Below, one piece after another: positions 11,486 through 23,404 of a stretch of DNA of 64,000 bases (its first letter is position 1; the number at the start of each line of letters is the position of its first letter). The translations under genes and the position numbers were made by a program. Location: NCBI RefSeq assembly GCF_958298935.1, contig NC_084925.1:13327001-13391000 (forward strand), in the 5' to 3' direction. A model generated the notes under the pieces. That model worked only from the letters and a program-made list of their open reading frames with translations, searched no databases and was not told the DNA's origin. This DNA is from Phragmites australis. Its lineage: Eukaryota; Streptophyta; Magnoliopsida; Poales; Poaceae.

Positions 11486-12290
11486 TTATCCACAGTTCTC
11501 AACTCGAAACACTTGAAACTTGCTCCATGGGTTAGGGATATATGTAAACATCTTTATTATTTTGCTTGTCCAGTATGATCTTACCACTATTCCTTTGTTG
11601 ATGAAATAGAGTTAGCATAAGTAGATGTAAAAACCGAATAGTACATGCTAAAACCATCCTCAAAACCTACTTATCAAATATCCGTTGATACATGAAAGCT
11701 CAATTGAACATTTTATTAAATGCATTGGACCTTGAGTGACCACTCGAAGTACCCTCAATAACAAGAAAAAGACTAGTATAAAACTAGAAAGAAAAGAAAT
11801 AACATGATGGTTTTTGTAAACTTTTAGCCGATTCACGTATTTGACCAGTGGGTGAACATGAACTTGATAGAGAAGACATATGAAATCAACTAGAACTTCA
11901 GAACCTTGTTGGCCATTAAGCGTGACATGTCTGACAATCTCTTGTGTTGTTATGCCATATGAGGTATATTTGTTTGTCATCGACCCAACACATGCCTCTA
12001 TTGATTCTATCCAATGCAGTCAACTCAGAGTGAATTCGAACAGTCGGGATGGTGAGAATTAAAAACTCACTCCTATTCGTGCTTGTTTTCACTGCAACCT
12101 ATGATTTAACGTGACATAATGATGCAACATCCTTCTGCACAGAGACTGGACGCACCATAATTCCTTGATGATGTCTCGGCTTCTGTCCAACGTGTTAGCC
12201 TTGAATTACCATGCACTCGAGGTGGCCTCAGAAATTCAACTGTCATTATCGCATCTTGATGGCTCCAAACCTTTCTGTTTGACCCATTCC
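11486..12290. other. Non-coding DNA between decayed ORF and TATA-bearing segment
   Basis: AT-rich, no convincing frame. It could be the LTR or 3' region of the decayed element on its left, but I found no TG...CA ends or second copy in the window to prove it. Confidence 0.3.
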
Positions 12291-12305
12291 ATGACTATAA
12301 ATAGG
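12291..12305 (+). promoter_or_regulatory. Candidate TATA box upstream of an interrupted ORF
   Basis: gactataaataggggg is a good TATA motif with a G-rich flank. The ATG at 12387, about 90 bases downstream, opens the frame interrupted by the LTR insertion at 12499. Confidence 0.45.
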
Positions 12306-12386
12306 GGGAACCTGAAGCCATTCATTTCCCAATGTACTTTCACTCTTCCTCGCACATTGCTCGGTAGCATTTGGTAGAACTTGAAA

Positions 12387-12498
12387 CTATGGCCTCCACT
12401 CCACCGTCGTCTCTCGAGCAATATCTAGAAAATGAAGAAGTGGAATCTCTCACCCTAAAACCTCTCGCCATTATTCCAACAAAAGTCATCATTGTTTC
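12387..12498 (+). pseudogene. 5' end of an ORF cut by an LTR insertion
   Basis: The frame starts MASTPPSSLEQYLENEEVE and runs open for 37 codons until the minus-strand LTR beginning at 12499. The five bases before the LTR (gtttc, 12494-12498) would be the left target-site duplication. I cannot recognise the protein from this short part; it may be the N-terminus of a gypsy-type transposon protein. Confidence 0.35.
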
Positions 12499-15400
12499 TG
12501 TCACACCTGGTTTTATAAAGGGACAAAACCATATGTAAACCATATGTATGCCAGGATCAAGTTTCATATATGCAACAACTTCATCAGTGTATCATACATA
12601 GTGCCATTATTACAACGTTTAACTTAAATAAAATAGAAAGACCTCAAAGTCTTTAACTAAAACATAGTAGCAAAACACAGCGAAACTCCCATCTTCTACA
12701 GGCAAATGACCAAGGGTCCACCAACCTAGCAATCTTCATCTTCATTGATATAGTAGTCTGGTTCCCCTTCATTGTCTGAGCAATGTTTGATGTACATTTG
12801 GATGGAAATAGCAAGTGTGAGTACACGTCGTACTCCGCAAGTGTAGAAAGTAAATGACATACAAGCTTAAATAAAAAAACAGGCTATAACATGTTAAATT
12901 TGCATAAATACCAACTATGCTATCGTAGAGTTATAGAAGCATCATATTTAATTATGTGATTCATCACTAGACTTTCATCTCCTAAAAACAACTCCACATG
13001 TTTCCCAACTACCTAAAAATCACTTCAGGTTCCCAAACCATTTGACTTGATACCATCCACAGGCAACCAAGAATCATCCAACCAAACCACTAATCTGAAC
13101 TAACTAATCATGTGAGGATCTAAGTCTCTCATGACCTTGAGAATGACTGATATATCAGATTTTACACTCTGCATAGGTTGTCCAGCTTTACCCACAAGTC
13201 GTGTTTTTCTTGTTGCCATGTCCACAAAACACTTAACACACGCCCATGGTGTGTCACTCGAAAAATCAATACAAGGTCATTACAAAGTTTCATCTAGTAT
13301 GTACACGCCCGCTAGGTTTCACCACTGTCAAAGTGGTATTCATGCCACCCAAAAGCCCCATTTTGCACTTTGTAGCTCCAACAAGATTTCACTCTTCCCT
13401 TCCACTACACATCCCATACCATTAACCAAATGGTTCTGGCCTTAGCCATCCCCACACATCCACTCTTGCGGTTTGGCACGCACAACACTTAAATCCAATA
13501 ATTAATAGGTCAAGCCTGGCCCATACCAGATCTCGTAGTTGGTATGATACTTTTTGGGTTGTCACTCCACGAACCGATCCTTACTTAGGTCACTTGAGAA
13601 ATTTTCCAAACCAACAACATAACTATAACCAACATCACTAGCACCTCTTTGCTCAAGACCTAAGGTTCCATATTGCTATACCATTACCAAAATTTCCAAA
13701 CTCATAGTTGCATAAATCATTAGTTATATTTAACTGACTACTCATCCATACCTTTGTGCAAAGCTAAGCATAAGCTATCCAACATAGCCACTACTGACAA
13801 CTAGGTGATAAGGAATTTATGGAACATAGTACTATAAGTAAATAGGATTCAGAATTAACAGCATGTATGTTTAAAATAAAGAACAAATTTAAAAAGCTAG
13901 GATCAGAATGTTCAAGGACACTTGCATCTTCCAACTTGCTGCTCAGACTCTTCAAAGATTTGGTCATAGAGCTCAAACTACTCCTTGTCTGCTCTTGAAA
14001 CACACCAGAAATACACACAATAAAACTAACTAAGAATAATACACCAAACAATAACTAACATCTATGAAAAAGGTACTAAAAGATAGTAAACGCCGCTGCA
14101 AACGCGAGAGCGTGAAAATCATCTAAATCGGTGCTAGAACGAGAAAGTTATGCTAAAAACAAGTTTATGGTTAAATCTGAAAAAAGGACTTGTTTTGGAA
14201 AACAAAAAGTTTAGGGGCTTTTTGGTAAAAATAGAGGGACCTATCTACAAATATGAGAAGTTTAGGGTCTAAGATGTAAAAAGATAGGGCTTTTAGGTAA
14301 ATATAGGAAAGTCTAGGGGCTAAAGTGTAAAATTTGCCCCTGATGATGTGGCTTGACACGTCGGCTCATCTGCTGACGTGGCCGATGAAGTGGATGATGA
14401 TGTGGTGATGATGTGGATGCTGACTGGGATTATGAAGGGGACAAGTGGCGTCAAGCGATTGGGTGGCGAAGGGGTATTCTAGATCTAATCTGGGTTATTC
14501 AACATGGGTCGGACGACTAAGATGTTTGGGAGGGGCTTAGCCCACCGACAATGAGGACAGACGGCGGCGGTGGCCAAGGCACGGCGGCAATCTCACTGAA
14601 ACTCGATGAAAAGAATGTCGCCGGCTACGGATCACGACGACAAGCGGCAGAGCATGTAGAGGGAAGCACAATGAACTCACCTAGGGAGTCGGGTGGCTTT
14701 CGGAGGTGGCGAGATGTGCTGGCGGCGAGAAGGGCAGTGTTGGCTCTCGGTTCCTCATCAATGATGGCATTCCGGCTTCAGAGAGGCAACAATAAGCAAC
14801 GGGATTGGCTCCTCATGAGCAAGCAGTCCCAAAGATGCGCTAAGATGCGGCAGAGAGGCGGTGAGAGCGACGACAACAATGGTGGGTGGCGGCGGATCTC
14901 GGGGCAGCTCGGTTTCAGGAGGGGGTGCATACTTACATAGGCAGGGAACAGATAAACACGGAGAGCAGCTCGGATTTGGTTGGAAGTTGTTGGGATTCGA
15001 GCTTGGTGAACGACGGCGGTGTCGTGCTCATCTTGGACTCTACCGATATGAGGGAGACATGCACTCGAAGGTGGGTTTCGGCTAGGGTGCCAGTAGAGAG
15101 GTGGGGAGGAGCGGGTTGCCTGCTTAGCCAGGCAATAGCCCATATGGGAGGCAGGGGAAGGAGGGGAGAGAAATGGGCTCAGCCCAGGAGGGAAAGAAGA
15201 GTGTGCTGCCGAAAGGAAGAGGAGAAAAAAAAAAGAAGAGGGAAGGGAGATTAGGTCCAAGGGAGGAAAAAGAAAATTTCTTTTTATGAAAACATTTTTC
15301 AAACTTTTTTCCGAAAATTCAAACGGCACGCCTCGATGTTTTAAAAAAATTCCTTTTTCACACAATAAAACCATAATGCTTCTATTCTCAGCATGAATGC

Positions 15401-15537
15401 ACTTAAACCAAGATATAACCTATATCAATATTAAATTTATTTTAGAAAATAGGTTTTATCCTATTCTATTTATGTAAACCCTAATTAAATTCTAGAATTT
15501 TTTAAGAAATTATGAAATTAATAACCAAGGTGTTACA
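12499..15537 (-). repeat. 3.04-kb 3' LTR of a second Tekay-like element, minus strand
   Basis: On the minus strand the LTR begins TGTAACACC at 15537 and ends AGGTGTGACA at 12499. Length, end sequences and layout match the plus LTR at 3107-6067: GC-rich leader at about 14540-15240, then AT-rich text with 'gtttaggggc' phrases, and minus-strand copies of 'accggttcgtggagtgac' near 13560 and 'gaggatccaagtctc'-like text near 13110. The adjacent internal domain has an oligo-G polypurine tract at its upstream side. Open frames in the GC-rich leader (14551-15374) look like chance. Confidence 0.8.
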
Positions 15538-15540
15538 AAC

Positions 15541-15558
15541 CTACCCCCCCCCCCCCCC
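15541..15558 (-). other. Polypurine tract that is a run of 15 G (minus strand)
   Basis: The plus strand shows 15 consecutive C at 15544-15558 followed by ta. On the minus strand this is an oligo-G run a few bases before the LTR start, exactly where second-strand priming occurs. A homopolymer of this length is prone to slippage or assembly error. Confidence 0.7.
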
Positions 15559-15559
15559 T

Positions 15560-16930
15560 AAATGAATCTCGCTCTCAATAATTCGGAAGGTCAGAGAAGA
15601 GCTGCGGAAACTTGAGTTTCAGATCTGATTCTCTTTCCCATGTCGCTTCTTCTTTGGAATGGTGTCTCCACTGCACCTTGACCATATAGATTCTTCGGTT
15701 CTTGGTGATTCACTCTGACATCTCTAGAATCTTGATAGGATACTCTAGGTAGGTGAGATATTCTTCAACTTCTATTTCCTATAGGGGCATTTACTCTTCA
15801 GGGACTCGTAGGCATTTCTCCAACTGTGACATGTGGAAAACATCATGAACATCTGCTAGCTAAGGCAGTAGCTCCAATTGATGTGCTACTTCTCCATGTT
15901 TTTCCAATACCTTGAAAGGTCCTATAAACTTGGGTGCAAGTTTTCATTTGACTTTAAATCTATGAAAACCTCTGATCGGTGAAACTCATAGATATATGAA
16001 GTCACCTGCTTCAAAAGTCAATTCACGACGTTGATGATCAGCATAACTCTTCTGTCATGTTTGAGCTGTTCTCAAATTTTCCCTAATCTATTTTACTTGC
16101 CTTCCTGCTTCTCTCAGAATTTCTAGGCCAAACACTTTGTTTTCACCGATTTCATTCCAGTACAATGATGTCCTACATTTTCTTCCATACAAACCTTCAA
16201 ATGGCAACATCTTCAAGCTAGCTTGATTACTATTATTGTAGGAGAACTCTACATAGGGAATATTTTTATCCCAACTAGTCTAGTTTTTCAAGGCACAAGC
16301 TCTCAACATATCTTCCAGAATTTGATTTACCCTCTCGGTCTGACCATCGGTCTGCGGATGATATGCCGAACTAAAGATTGACCTGGTATCCAATGATTCA
16401 TGTAGCTTTTGCTAAAACCTGGAGGTAAACTGGCTTCCTCTATCAGACACTATCCTCTTGGTTACTCCATGCAAACATACAATTCAGGCTATATACAACT
16501 CAGCATTTTAGGTCCTAAGTATGTGGTCTTGACAGGAATAAAATGAGCAATTTTCATCAAGCGATTCACTATAACCCAAATAGAATCATATCCAGATTGA
16601 GTTCTGGGAAATCCAACAATTAAATCCATACTAATTTCTTCCTATTTCCATTCTGGTATCTTCAAAGGTCAAAGCAGTCCAGCAGGTCTCTGATGTTGAG
16701 CTTTGACTCTCTAACATATATCACATGATGCTACATACTCTGCAATCTATCTCTTCATACCATACCACCAATACCAATCTTTAAGATCTTGATACATCTT
16801 GGTGCTTCCAGGATGAATAGAATATGCATACTCATGCGCTTCTCGATGTATAGTTTCCTTGATAGGATTGATATCTGGGACGTAGATACACTTCTCAAAC
16901 CACATCGTTCCATTCTCATCCTCTGGGAAG
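15560..16930 (-). pseudogene. Tekay-like integrase and chromodomain, minus strand
   Basis: The integrase zinc-binding region reads FEKCIYVPDINPIKETIHREAH...IHPGSTKMYQDLKDWYWWYGMKR at 16905-16750, keeping the H...H part of the HHCC finger. The core follows with SCDICQRVKAQHQRPAGLLQ-like and DFIVG-PRTQSGYDSIWVIV-like segments (about 16730-16550), in broken frames. The C-terminal region and chromodomain-like end continue to the polypurine tract. Integrase inserts element cDNA; the many stops rule out function. In front of the zinc finger the frame reads VVSEFPDVFPED, which belongs before RT, so RT and RNase H are deleted. Confidence 0.8.
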
Positions 16931-17164
16931 ACATCTGGAAATTCACTGACCACTCTGTTATCTTTCATTGCATTGGCCTTGTTGAGACTAGCGTTGATAG
17001 CTGACTCTATCGTGGCTTAGAATTCCACCTTGGTTCCATCTATGTGTGTCAATGTACTGACTTTGTAGCACATCCAATGATTCCATTGTACTTGGTCAAC
17101 CAGTCCATTCTCAATATGATATCAATTCCCTTGGAATCCAGAATGATGAGGTTGGCAAGAAAGT

Positions 17165-17428
17165 CTACCCCCTTATGCATATACTTATTTTAGGGCATAC
17201 ATACCTTGATTCTATTTCTCCTCCAGGAGAACTAACTAGCACCCGATTTTTCATTAATGCTCTAGGCAATTTATATGTATTCACAAACTGAGATGATATG
17301 AAAGAATACGAAGCTCTAGAATCGAATAAAACTGTAGCAGGGTGAGAGTTTGCAAAAAACATACCCAGCACTACATCAGGAGCATCATGGGCTTCTTCCA
17401 TTGCGACGTGATTGACTCGACCATGCAT
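17165..17428 (-). pseudogene. Tekay-like aspartic protease, minus strand
   Basis: Reads HGRVNHVAMEEAHDAPDVVLGMFFANSHPATVLFDSRAS, then SYSFISSQFV and VSSPGGEIESRYVCP. The catalytic D-S-G triplet (about 17311-17330) reads D-S-R, so the flap-side glycine is lost. The segment is collinear with the protease of the plus element at 8380-8647, and gag lies immediately upstream on the minus strand. Confidence 0.75.
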
Positions 17429-18560
17429 CGCATTCTGCCGAGGCTGCTGCTGCTAATTGTAGTTGCCTTGGGCCTGTGTTTGGTCCTACTGCTTCTTGGG
17501 ACACTTGTTGGCAAGGTGCCCGAAGTTGCCATAACTGAAACATGGGCTAATGTTGCCTGATCCTTGACTGGTGCGATTTTGCTACTGGGGCTGGTTGTTG
17601 TTGGGTCGCTGTTGCTGAAAGTTGGGGCGAGATTGTTGCTGTTACTGCTGCACTAGCTGCACTGGCGGCTTGTATGACCCTGCAACTTGATTAGGCATCT
17701 TCTATGGTGGCCTCTGTTGCTGATTCTGCCCTTCATGGCGGAATATTGAACCTGTGGCAGGAGGGTTGAAGCGGGGACGGGTGTTGCTGTCAAAAGACTG
17801 ACCTTGCAGACTACGTTGGTGTTCTTCTCCCAGATTCTGGCGCTTCTTCTCCATGATGAAAGCTCTATCCACTAGCTTCTGGAAACTGGGGTACTCGTTG
17901 GCTGAGAGGGCATACTGTAAGCCAGTGTTGAGACCCTCCAGGAAATAATCTTGTTTCTTTTCATCAGTATCTACATCATTGGGGCGTAGCGAGAGAGCTA
18001 GGTGAACTTGGTGAGGTATTCCCTTACTGACATGGGTCCTTTTTTCAGACTAAGGAACTCCTACCTCTTCAGCTTCACTTCACCTGCGGGGACATGGTGT
18101 GCATGGATGCTATTCCGGAACTCTGCCCAAGTGATCTCCTGGGGATCCTTGTGGGCGGCAGTGTAAGTTGTTCACCATTCTTGAGTTGGACCAATCAATG
18201 ATGAGATGCGAAAAGAACTTTCTCCCTTCCAGTACACTGAGCTATCTGCAACTTACTCTCTTTTATCTTCAGCCAATCATCAGCCTCCATTGTCTCAACT
18301 GCCTAAGAGAAGGTGGGTGGCTAAGTGCTCAAGAAAGTTCTGAGCCTGGACTGTGGCTATTGCGGCGGTGCTTGCTAGTCTTGGTGTTGCTGGTTGATAG
18401 GCTGGACTAAGTCTTGGAGAATGGTCATCACTTGATTGGCGTCCATCAGAGGGGGCAGGGGTGGAAGATTGCGTTGGTTGTTGGCTTTGTCGTTGATGTT
18501 GTCATTGACGTTGTTGTTGTTGCCATGCCTGGTGTTCACTATCTATTGGTAGCCAAGGTT
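17429..18560 (-). pseudogene. Tekay-like gag with damaged zinc knuckle, minus strand
   Basis: From about 18480 down: PPLMDANQVMTILQDLVQP, then FLSTQPPTFS, ETMEADDWLKIKESKLQIAQC, a broken middle, DEKKQDYFLEGLNTGLQYALSANEY, a glutamine-rich stretch, and a knuckle CFSYGNFGHLANKCPKKQ at about 17550-17500. The second cysteine of the CCHC motif is tyrosine (a G-to-A change on the coding strand). Several TAG stops replace expected glutamine codons in the Q-rich part. Confidence 0.75.
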
Positions 18561-18929
18561 CGAGCGAGGGACATAGGGGAAAAGCAAGGGCGGATAAACA
18601 AGACAAGAACAAAAAAGAATAGATAAGCACAAAAGAAAGAAAGAAAGAAAGGGACTCCCAATTATTATTATATTATTAACTGATGCAGTGTAGAGGGGGA
18701 AACCCTCATATTACACCAACACTCATGCAGAGATCCAACTCAAAACAAGGTTCATACTACAGACACAAGCACAAACAACACAAGACAACTAGAACACATG
18801 AGACTAAACAATTTATTCAGCTAGGGACATCCTCCTAGCTCAACTCTACTCCTCGCCTGCTACATTTGCCAAACGAAGCCATCAAATGAGGTCGTCGTCC
18901 TTCCTCAGTGCTGATATGCTAATCATCGG
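18561..18929. other. Leader of the minus-strand Tekay-like element, truncated
   Basis: AT-rich sequence with a short GAAA repeat (18628-18650) and no coding motif. By position it is the region upstream of gag on the minus strand. No primer binding site or LTR end is found before GC-rich LTR-like DNA begins at about 18930, so the element is truncated at its 5' end. Confidence 0.4.
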
Positions 18930-21900
18930 AGCCCCACGCCCACTGTAGCGACGACTCCGTCTCCTCCGGCCATGCGCTACCGCACCTGATCTCCGCCACC
19001 AACGTCGCTCCTTCTCCGGCCAAGCTGAGGCCACCTTCGGCTTCATGCACTACTATAGGCTAGTGGATGAGGCTACACCTGGGCATGTCGCATCCCTGCT
19101 GTACCGCTGCCTCGCTGCCATGCATCGCCGGCAGCCGCGCGCAAACCACGGCCTCGTGCCGCTGCGTGTTGCACGCCCTGCCGTCCGATGCCGCCCTTCG
19201 GAGGAGATCGCCAAGGAAATCACCGCCGAGCCCCCCACCCCTCCTCTCTGCTGGTTGGCTGAAGCACCGCTGGCTGGAGCTCATCACTGCAGCCATGGCA
19301 GCATGCATGCTATGCGTGCATGTGTAATCTGAAGGTAGAAGAAAGGTATTTTCCAGCATAACCCCCTGCAAGTTGTTATGTACACAAAATAGCCCTCCCA
19401 CCTCATGAAGTTTCTTAGAAAACCCCCTCTATTTTCTTTGTTTCTTATTTCCTTTGATTATTGCTTATCATTCTTTTAAGCTAGCCCCTACATTGTAGCT
19501 TTAATTCTGTTTCAGTCCAATCAGCATAAATACAACTTCACCTATTCAGATTATTTTCATCGAATTTTGATCCAAATTGCTATCTCATTCATTCATGCAA
19601 CACTTATAGTTATCCCCTGAAATATTTATACTCCTAGTTGGTAGTTTTTGGCTATGCAATTGATAGGCATTGTCTAAATAAATAACTTCATATTTGATTG
19701 CCTTGACAGATAGGTCCACGTTTAAACCAAGCGGACCCACATGTCATTGCACAATATGAAATTATTGTATTAAAACATTGTATTAGGTTGCAGCCTAGCG
19801 TTTCTTTAGTTGATATCCTTTTGTGACATTTAGATCTCGCAAATGCTATGCATTGTTTTAGTAGTTAGACTCATGAGCATTGCCATGTAAGATAATAGCT
19901 CATGCTTTGAACCCATCTGCTCGTATTTGGGTCTTACGCGTCATGTCTCGATATGGATCTAAAATACTAAAATAAATAGTATCGTGAGATCATAGGTGTC
20001 ATCAGTCAACCAGTCCTCCGTCGTTTCCCGTACAAGGGTCCAAATCAACCCCGTTCATCATGATTGACCTATTCTTACCAGCATTTCGTGTGAGTGATTA
20101 TTCCTTTTCACTAGGTTCTTCTCCATGCAAACTCATCTACATTCATGTTATCCACAATATCCAGTCCTATATGTTCATTAGCATTTAGGCCCCTATAAAA
20201 TTAAGATATTGTTTAACAACTGAATTCACATTAGCATGCAATGACATGTGGGCCACATGTCATCGCATAGCAAATTATGGATTCAATATATTGAACAATA
20301 TTTTAGCTTTTGGATCTCATTCAACAGTCGATTTGTTAATCTTTTTATCATTGTATACGAACCCTAATTCTATCGCTTCATTCTTCCCTGTACGATTTCC
20401 AATCATTTCAATTCAAATACAAGTTATCATTTCAAATCTTGTTCAGTGAATTTCATTCAAATCCAAGCAGCACTCTGTGAATTCGTCTAATCTCGTATCC
20501 TATCGAACAACAGAGTTTTTATGGTGTGATGCCTCTATTTGATGTACTGTTCTTAGTTGTTTGTGTTTTCTCTTTTGTCGGTTGTTCCTGCGAGTAGACG
20601 ACTATATTCCGAAGCAGTACGAGGATCTCCAAGAGCAACAATTCAAGGTTCGATGAGCTACAAGGTCGAGACTTGGAGATATGCCAGAACCGAGTTTACG
20701 AAGATAACTGAGCAGCAGTCATGCAAGTGTCCTTGCTTATTTTGCACCTAACTTAGAGTTTTATGATAGCTGTTTATCCTTCATTGCATGCTTGTCTAAT
20801 ATGGAATCCCATGATAGGGTTTACTAGCAATTGTCTGATTATCCTTGTCGCCGTTGATCAAATCATGAGAAATAAAGGGTAGATATGCTAGTCGCTGTCA
20901 TAGTTGGATTATGAGTTAAACTTGACTAATGTTTATGCAACATGAATTGGATGTGGTATCTTTTATAGCAACATGGTATAGGGATCCTAACAAGATGGTT
21001 TGTTTGAGGATGGTGCAAGAAGACGTATGTGTTGTGCTACATGGTGGGAATATGTATGTTACTGTGTGGGGTCCTAAGGACCGGTTCTAGAAGCATGTAA
21101 CCTGGCTAAATAGCGCAACCACGAGGCCTATATGAGTATGGCCTGACCAATTAATTAGCCACCCCTTTGATTCTGTTTGCACCAGTGGACGGTTGAGTGG
21201 CACAAGAGGGGGCTTCTGCAGCGATGGAATCGTCTGTTAGCGGTGAAACCTCACTGGGTGCCTACGGATCGGCGGGAGCTTTGTAAAGGCCTTGTAGTGA
21301 TCTCCTGGAAGCGCATCATAGGAAGTGTGCAAGTGCTTGATCAACACGGCAACACGAAGACTGTCACCTGGTAATGCGGGTGATGAAATCACGACTCGTG
21401 GGTAAAGTGTGCAAACTCTGCAGAGTATCAAACTGATCAATCAGCCGTGCTCACGGTCAAGAATGGCTTGGACTTCTTCTTGAGTAGTTGGGATTAGGGT
21501 TCGGGTATGAATAGTCGAGTAGCCAAGTAATGGGATTACCTAGTGAGTTTTGGTAGCCGGATATGGAATATCTGGTGAGTTTGGTAGTCAGGTGGAATCC
21601 GATGAGTTGTTCCTCTTATTTAGGTTGTGTCTTCACACTTAGTAAATAGGATGCTTGTTTCTTGAAGTTATAAGGTTGCTTAGTGTAGTAAACTAATGTC
21701 TAACATTTTCTTGACGTAAGCCCTCATGTCATACTTTCCTACACTTGCAGAGTATGATATGTACTCACACTTGCTGTTTTCAATAATAAATATTGCTCTG
21801 TTGGAGAAGACTATGTGAAGATCAAGAAAGCTGAAGACTACAATGAAGACGGAGCGTCCAAGGTCGAGTTGCCCCCAGTCGATTGCATGTGGTGTGCCTT

Positions 21901-22092
21901 GAAGCTTTTGTTGGAGTTTCCTCTTATTCTTCCGCTGTTGTTTAAAAACTCTGGCATTTATTTCAATAAATTTGTTTTTGCTCGATATAGAATTGTATGT
22001 CATTGATTATATCACCGCATGTATCATAAAACTGATCCTGGCATATATGTGAAAAATGCACTTAGTTATTCTTTTAAAAAACCGGGTGTGAC
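18930..22092 (+). repeat. LTR of a Tekay-like element, plus strand, 5' truncated
   Basis: It ends 'aaaaaaccgggtgtgaca' at 22092, like the other Tekay-like LTRs, and shows the family layout: GC-rich leader (18930-19290), AT-rich stretch with 'aaccccctgcaagttg' phrases, and conserved 3' third (20540-22092) with 'cagagtatcaaactgatca' and 'tgtactcacacttgct'. The same 3' third occurs inverted at 35075-36293. I do not see a TGTAACACC start, so the left end is approximate. Open frames at 19045-19401 lie in the GC-rich leader and are not supported as genes. Confidence 0.65.
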
Positions 22093-22540
22093 ACTAAAAC
22101 TAGGTTAAAAAAACCCTATAAAAAGATTTTACACGTCGCTATGAACATTTGAGCGTGAAAATCGCCTAAAACGAAGCTACGAGCAAAAAGTTATAAGCTT
22201 TTGAAGTTTTAGTGGCTAATCTACAAATTTTACCTGATTTTCGAGAATAAACTGAATTGATTTTATACCAAAGTTCTATTTATGACATCATGAAACAAAA
22301 CCAATTTATTTTTTTCTATTCGAAAAGCGCATGAAAAAATGCCCATAGACCTGTGGACCACGGCCATAGGGTCGGTCCACAGTGGACCGAAATCATAAAC
22401 GAAGGGGTATGCAATGGTAGCCGTCGGATCTTGATCGGGCAGCCAGGGATCAAAGGAACTCGGCCATGTGGCGCAAACATGACTGGTGGCCAAGCCAACG
22501 GCGGTAGGTGATCGGAACCTTGCCAGAGTGGTGCAAACGG
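22093..22540 (-). repeat. Internal piece of a minus-strand Tekay-like LTR
   Basis: Text around 22133-22200 (cgct...gagcgtgaaaatcgc) resembles 14086-14160 inside the minus-strand LTR at 12499-15537, in the same orientation. It starts exactly where the plus LTR ends, suggesting that the plus LTR inserted into, or recombined with, an older minus LTR. The right limit is uncertain. Confidence 0.5.
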
Positions 22541-22665
22541 CAATGGATCACGACGAAACAAAACGCAAAAGGAAGAGGAGCACTACACCTTCTTTCTCAA
22601 GCAAACCTCTACTCCTCCCATCTGTTCTTCGATTTCATCTGTTCTTCTCATCTATCTCTATGTTG

Positions 22666-23108
22666 TAGGCCTGGCAACGGGGCGGGTTGGGGCCCGGTGC
22701 AGCCAGAACGTACCCGACCCGAAACCCAAATAAAAAAACCCGACCCGAACCCGAATAACATGTCGGGTGCAAAAATGAACCTGACCCCGAACCCTGCGGG
22801 GACCCGAAACCCGACAGGGACCCAAAACCCGACGCGGACGTGACGCGGGCCGGGCGTGCAGGCCTGCAAGGCTGCAACGTAAATGGGCTGTCGGCTACCT
22901 CCACAGACGTGACGCGGTGACGGACCACATACTGCTTCGAGCCCCGTGGAAGCTCCACGGGTGATAATTTATCCTCGAACCCAACCCGAACCCATTTCAA
23001 GGACCCGACCCGCAACCCCCGACCCCCGCGGGTCCAATTTCGTCCCCGCCCTCGCCCCTGCCGGGTCTAAAACCCACGGGGCCCCAACCCAACCCGTTGC
23101 CGGGCCTA
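22666..23108. mobile_element. hAT-type MITE with perfect 8-bp target duplication
   Basis: A 443-bp element with terminal inverted repeats: left TAGGCCTGGCAACGGGGCGG and, on the opposite strand, right TAGGCCCGGCAACGGGTTGG. It is flanked by the identical 8-mer ctatgttg at 22658-22665 and 23109-23116. The 8-bp duplication and TAGGCCTG-like ends fit non-autonomous hAT elements. The interior is an imperfect palindrome of 'cccgaaccc' phrases with no transposase. It lies about 300 bp beyond the 3' end of the peptidase gene. The open frames across it are palindrome artefacts. Confidence 0.88.
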
Positions 23109-23404
23109 CTATGTTGTGCTAACACACCCACCAGGTGGTCTAGTGGTGTTGCTAATGGACAGATCAGAGTAAAAACAAATACGAGAGGCACATCAAAATT
23201 AAAAAGAAAATAACAAGTTTTGGATTATTTTGAACCCTGTAAGCGCAGCCAAGCAGCTGCCAACAATTCTTTCGACGGATCAAAGAATCAAGACAAAGTG
23301 CTTGTGGCTAAATACAGGTGAAAATGAAATAACTCGAATACTTGTGCCAAAACATCCCAGTCATAGCCAGCCAACAGCAGGCAACAAATTTATACAATGC
23401 CATT

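Noticed and set aside
14551..15374. Open frames on both strands in the minus LTR, up to 198 codons
   Set aside because: Overlapping frames on both strands in GC-rich LTR DNA; no motif and no splice structure.
19045..19401. Short GC-rich frames (60-113 codons) on both strands
   Set aside because: Mutually overlapping in the LTR leader region; composition artefact.
22635..23191. Open frames with repeated G-F-G and P-N-P text
   Set aside because: Produced by the palindromic hAT MITE and its 'cccgaaccc' phrases.
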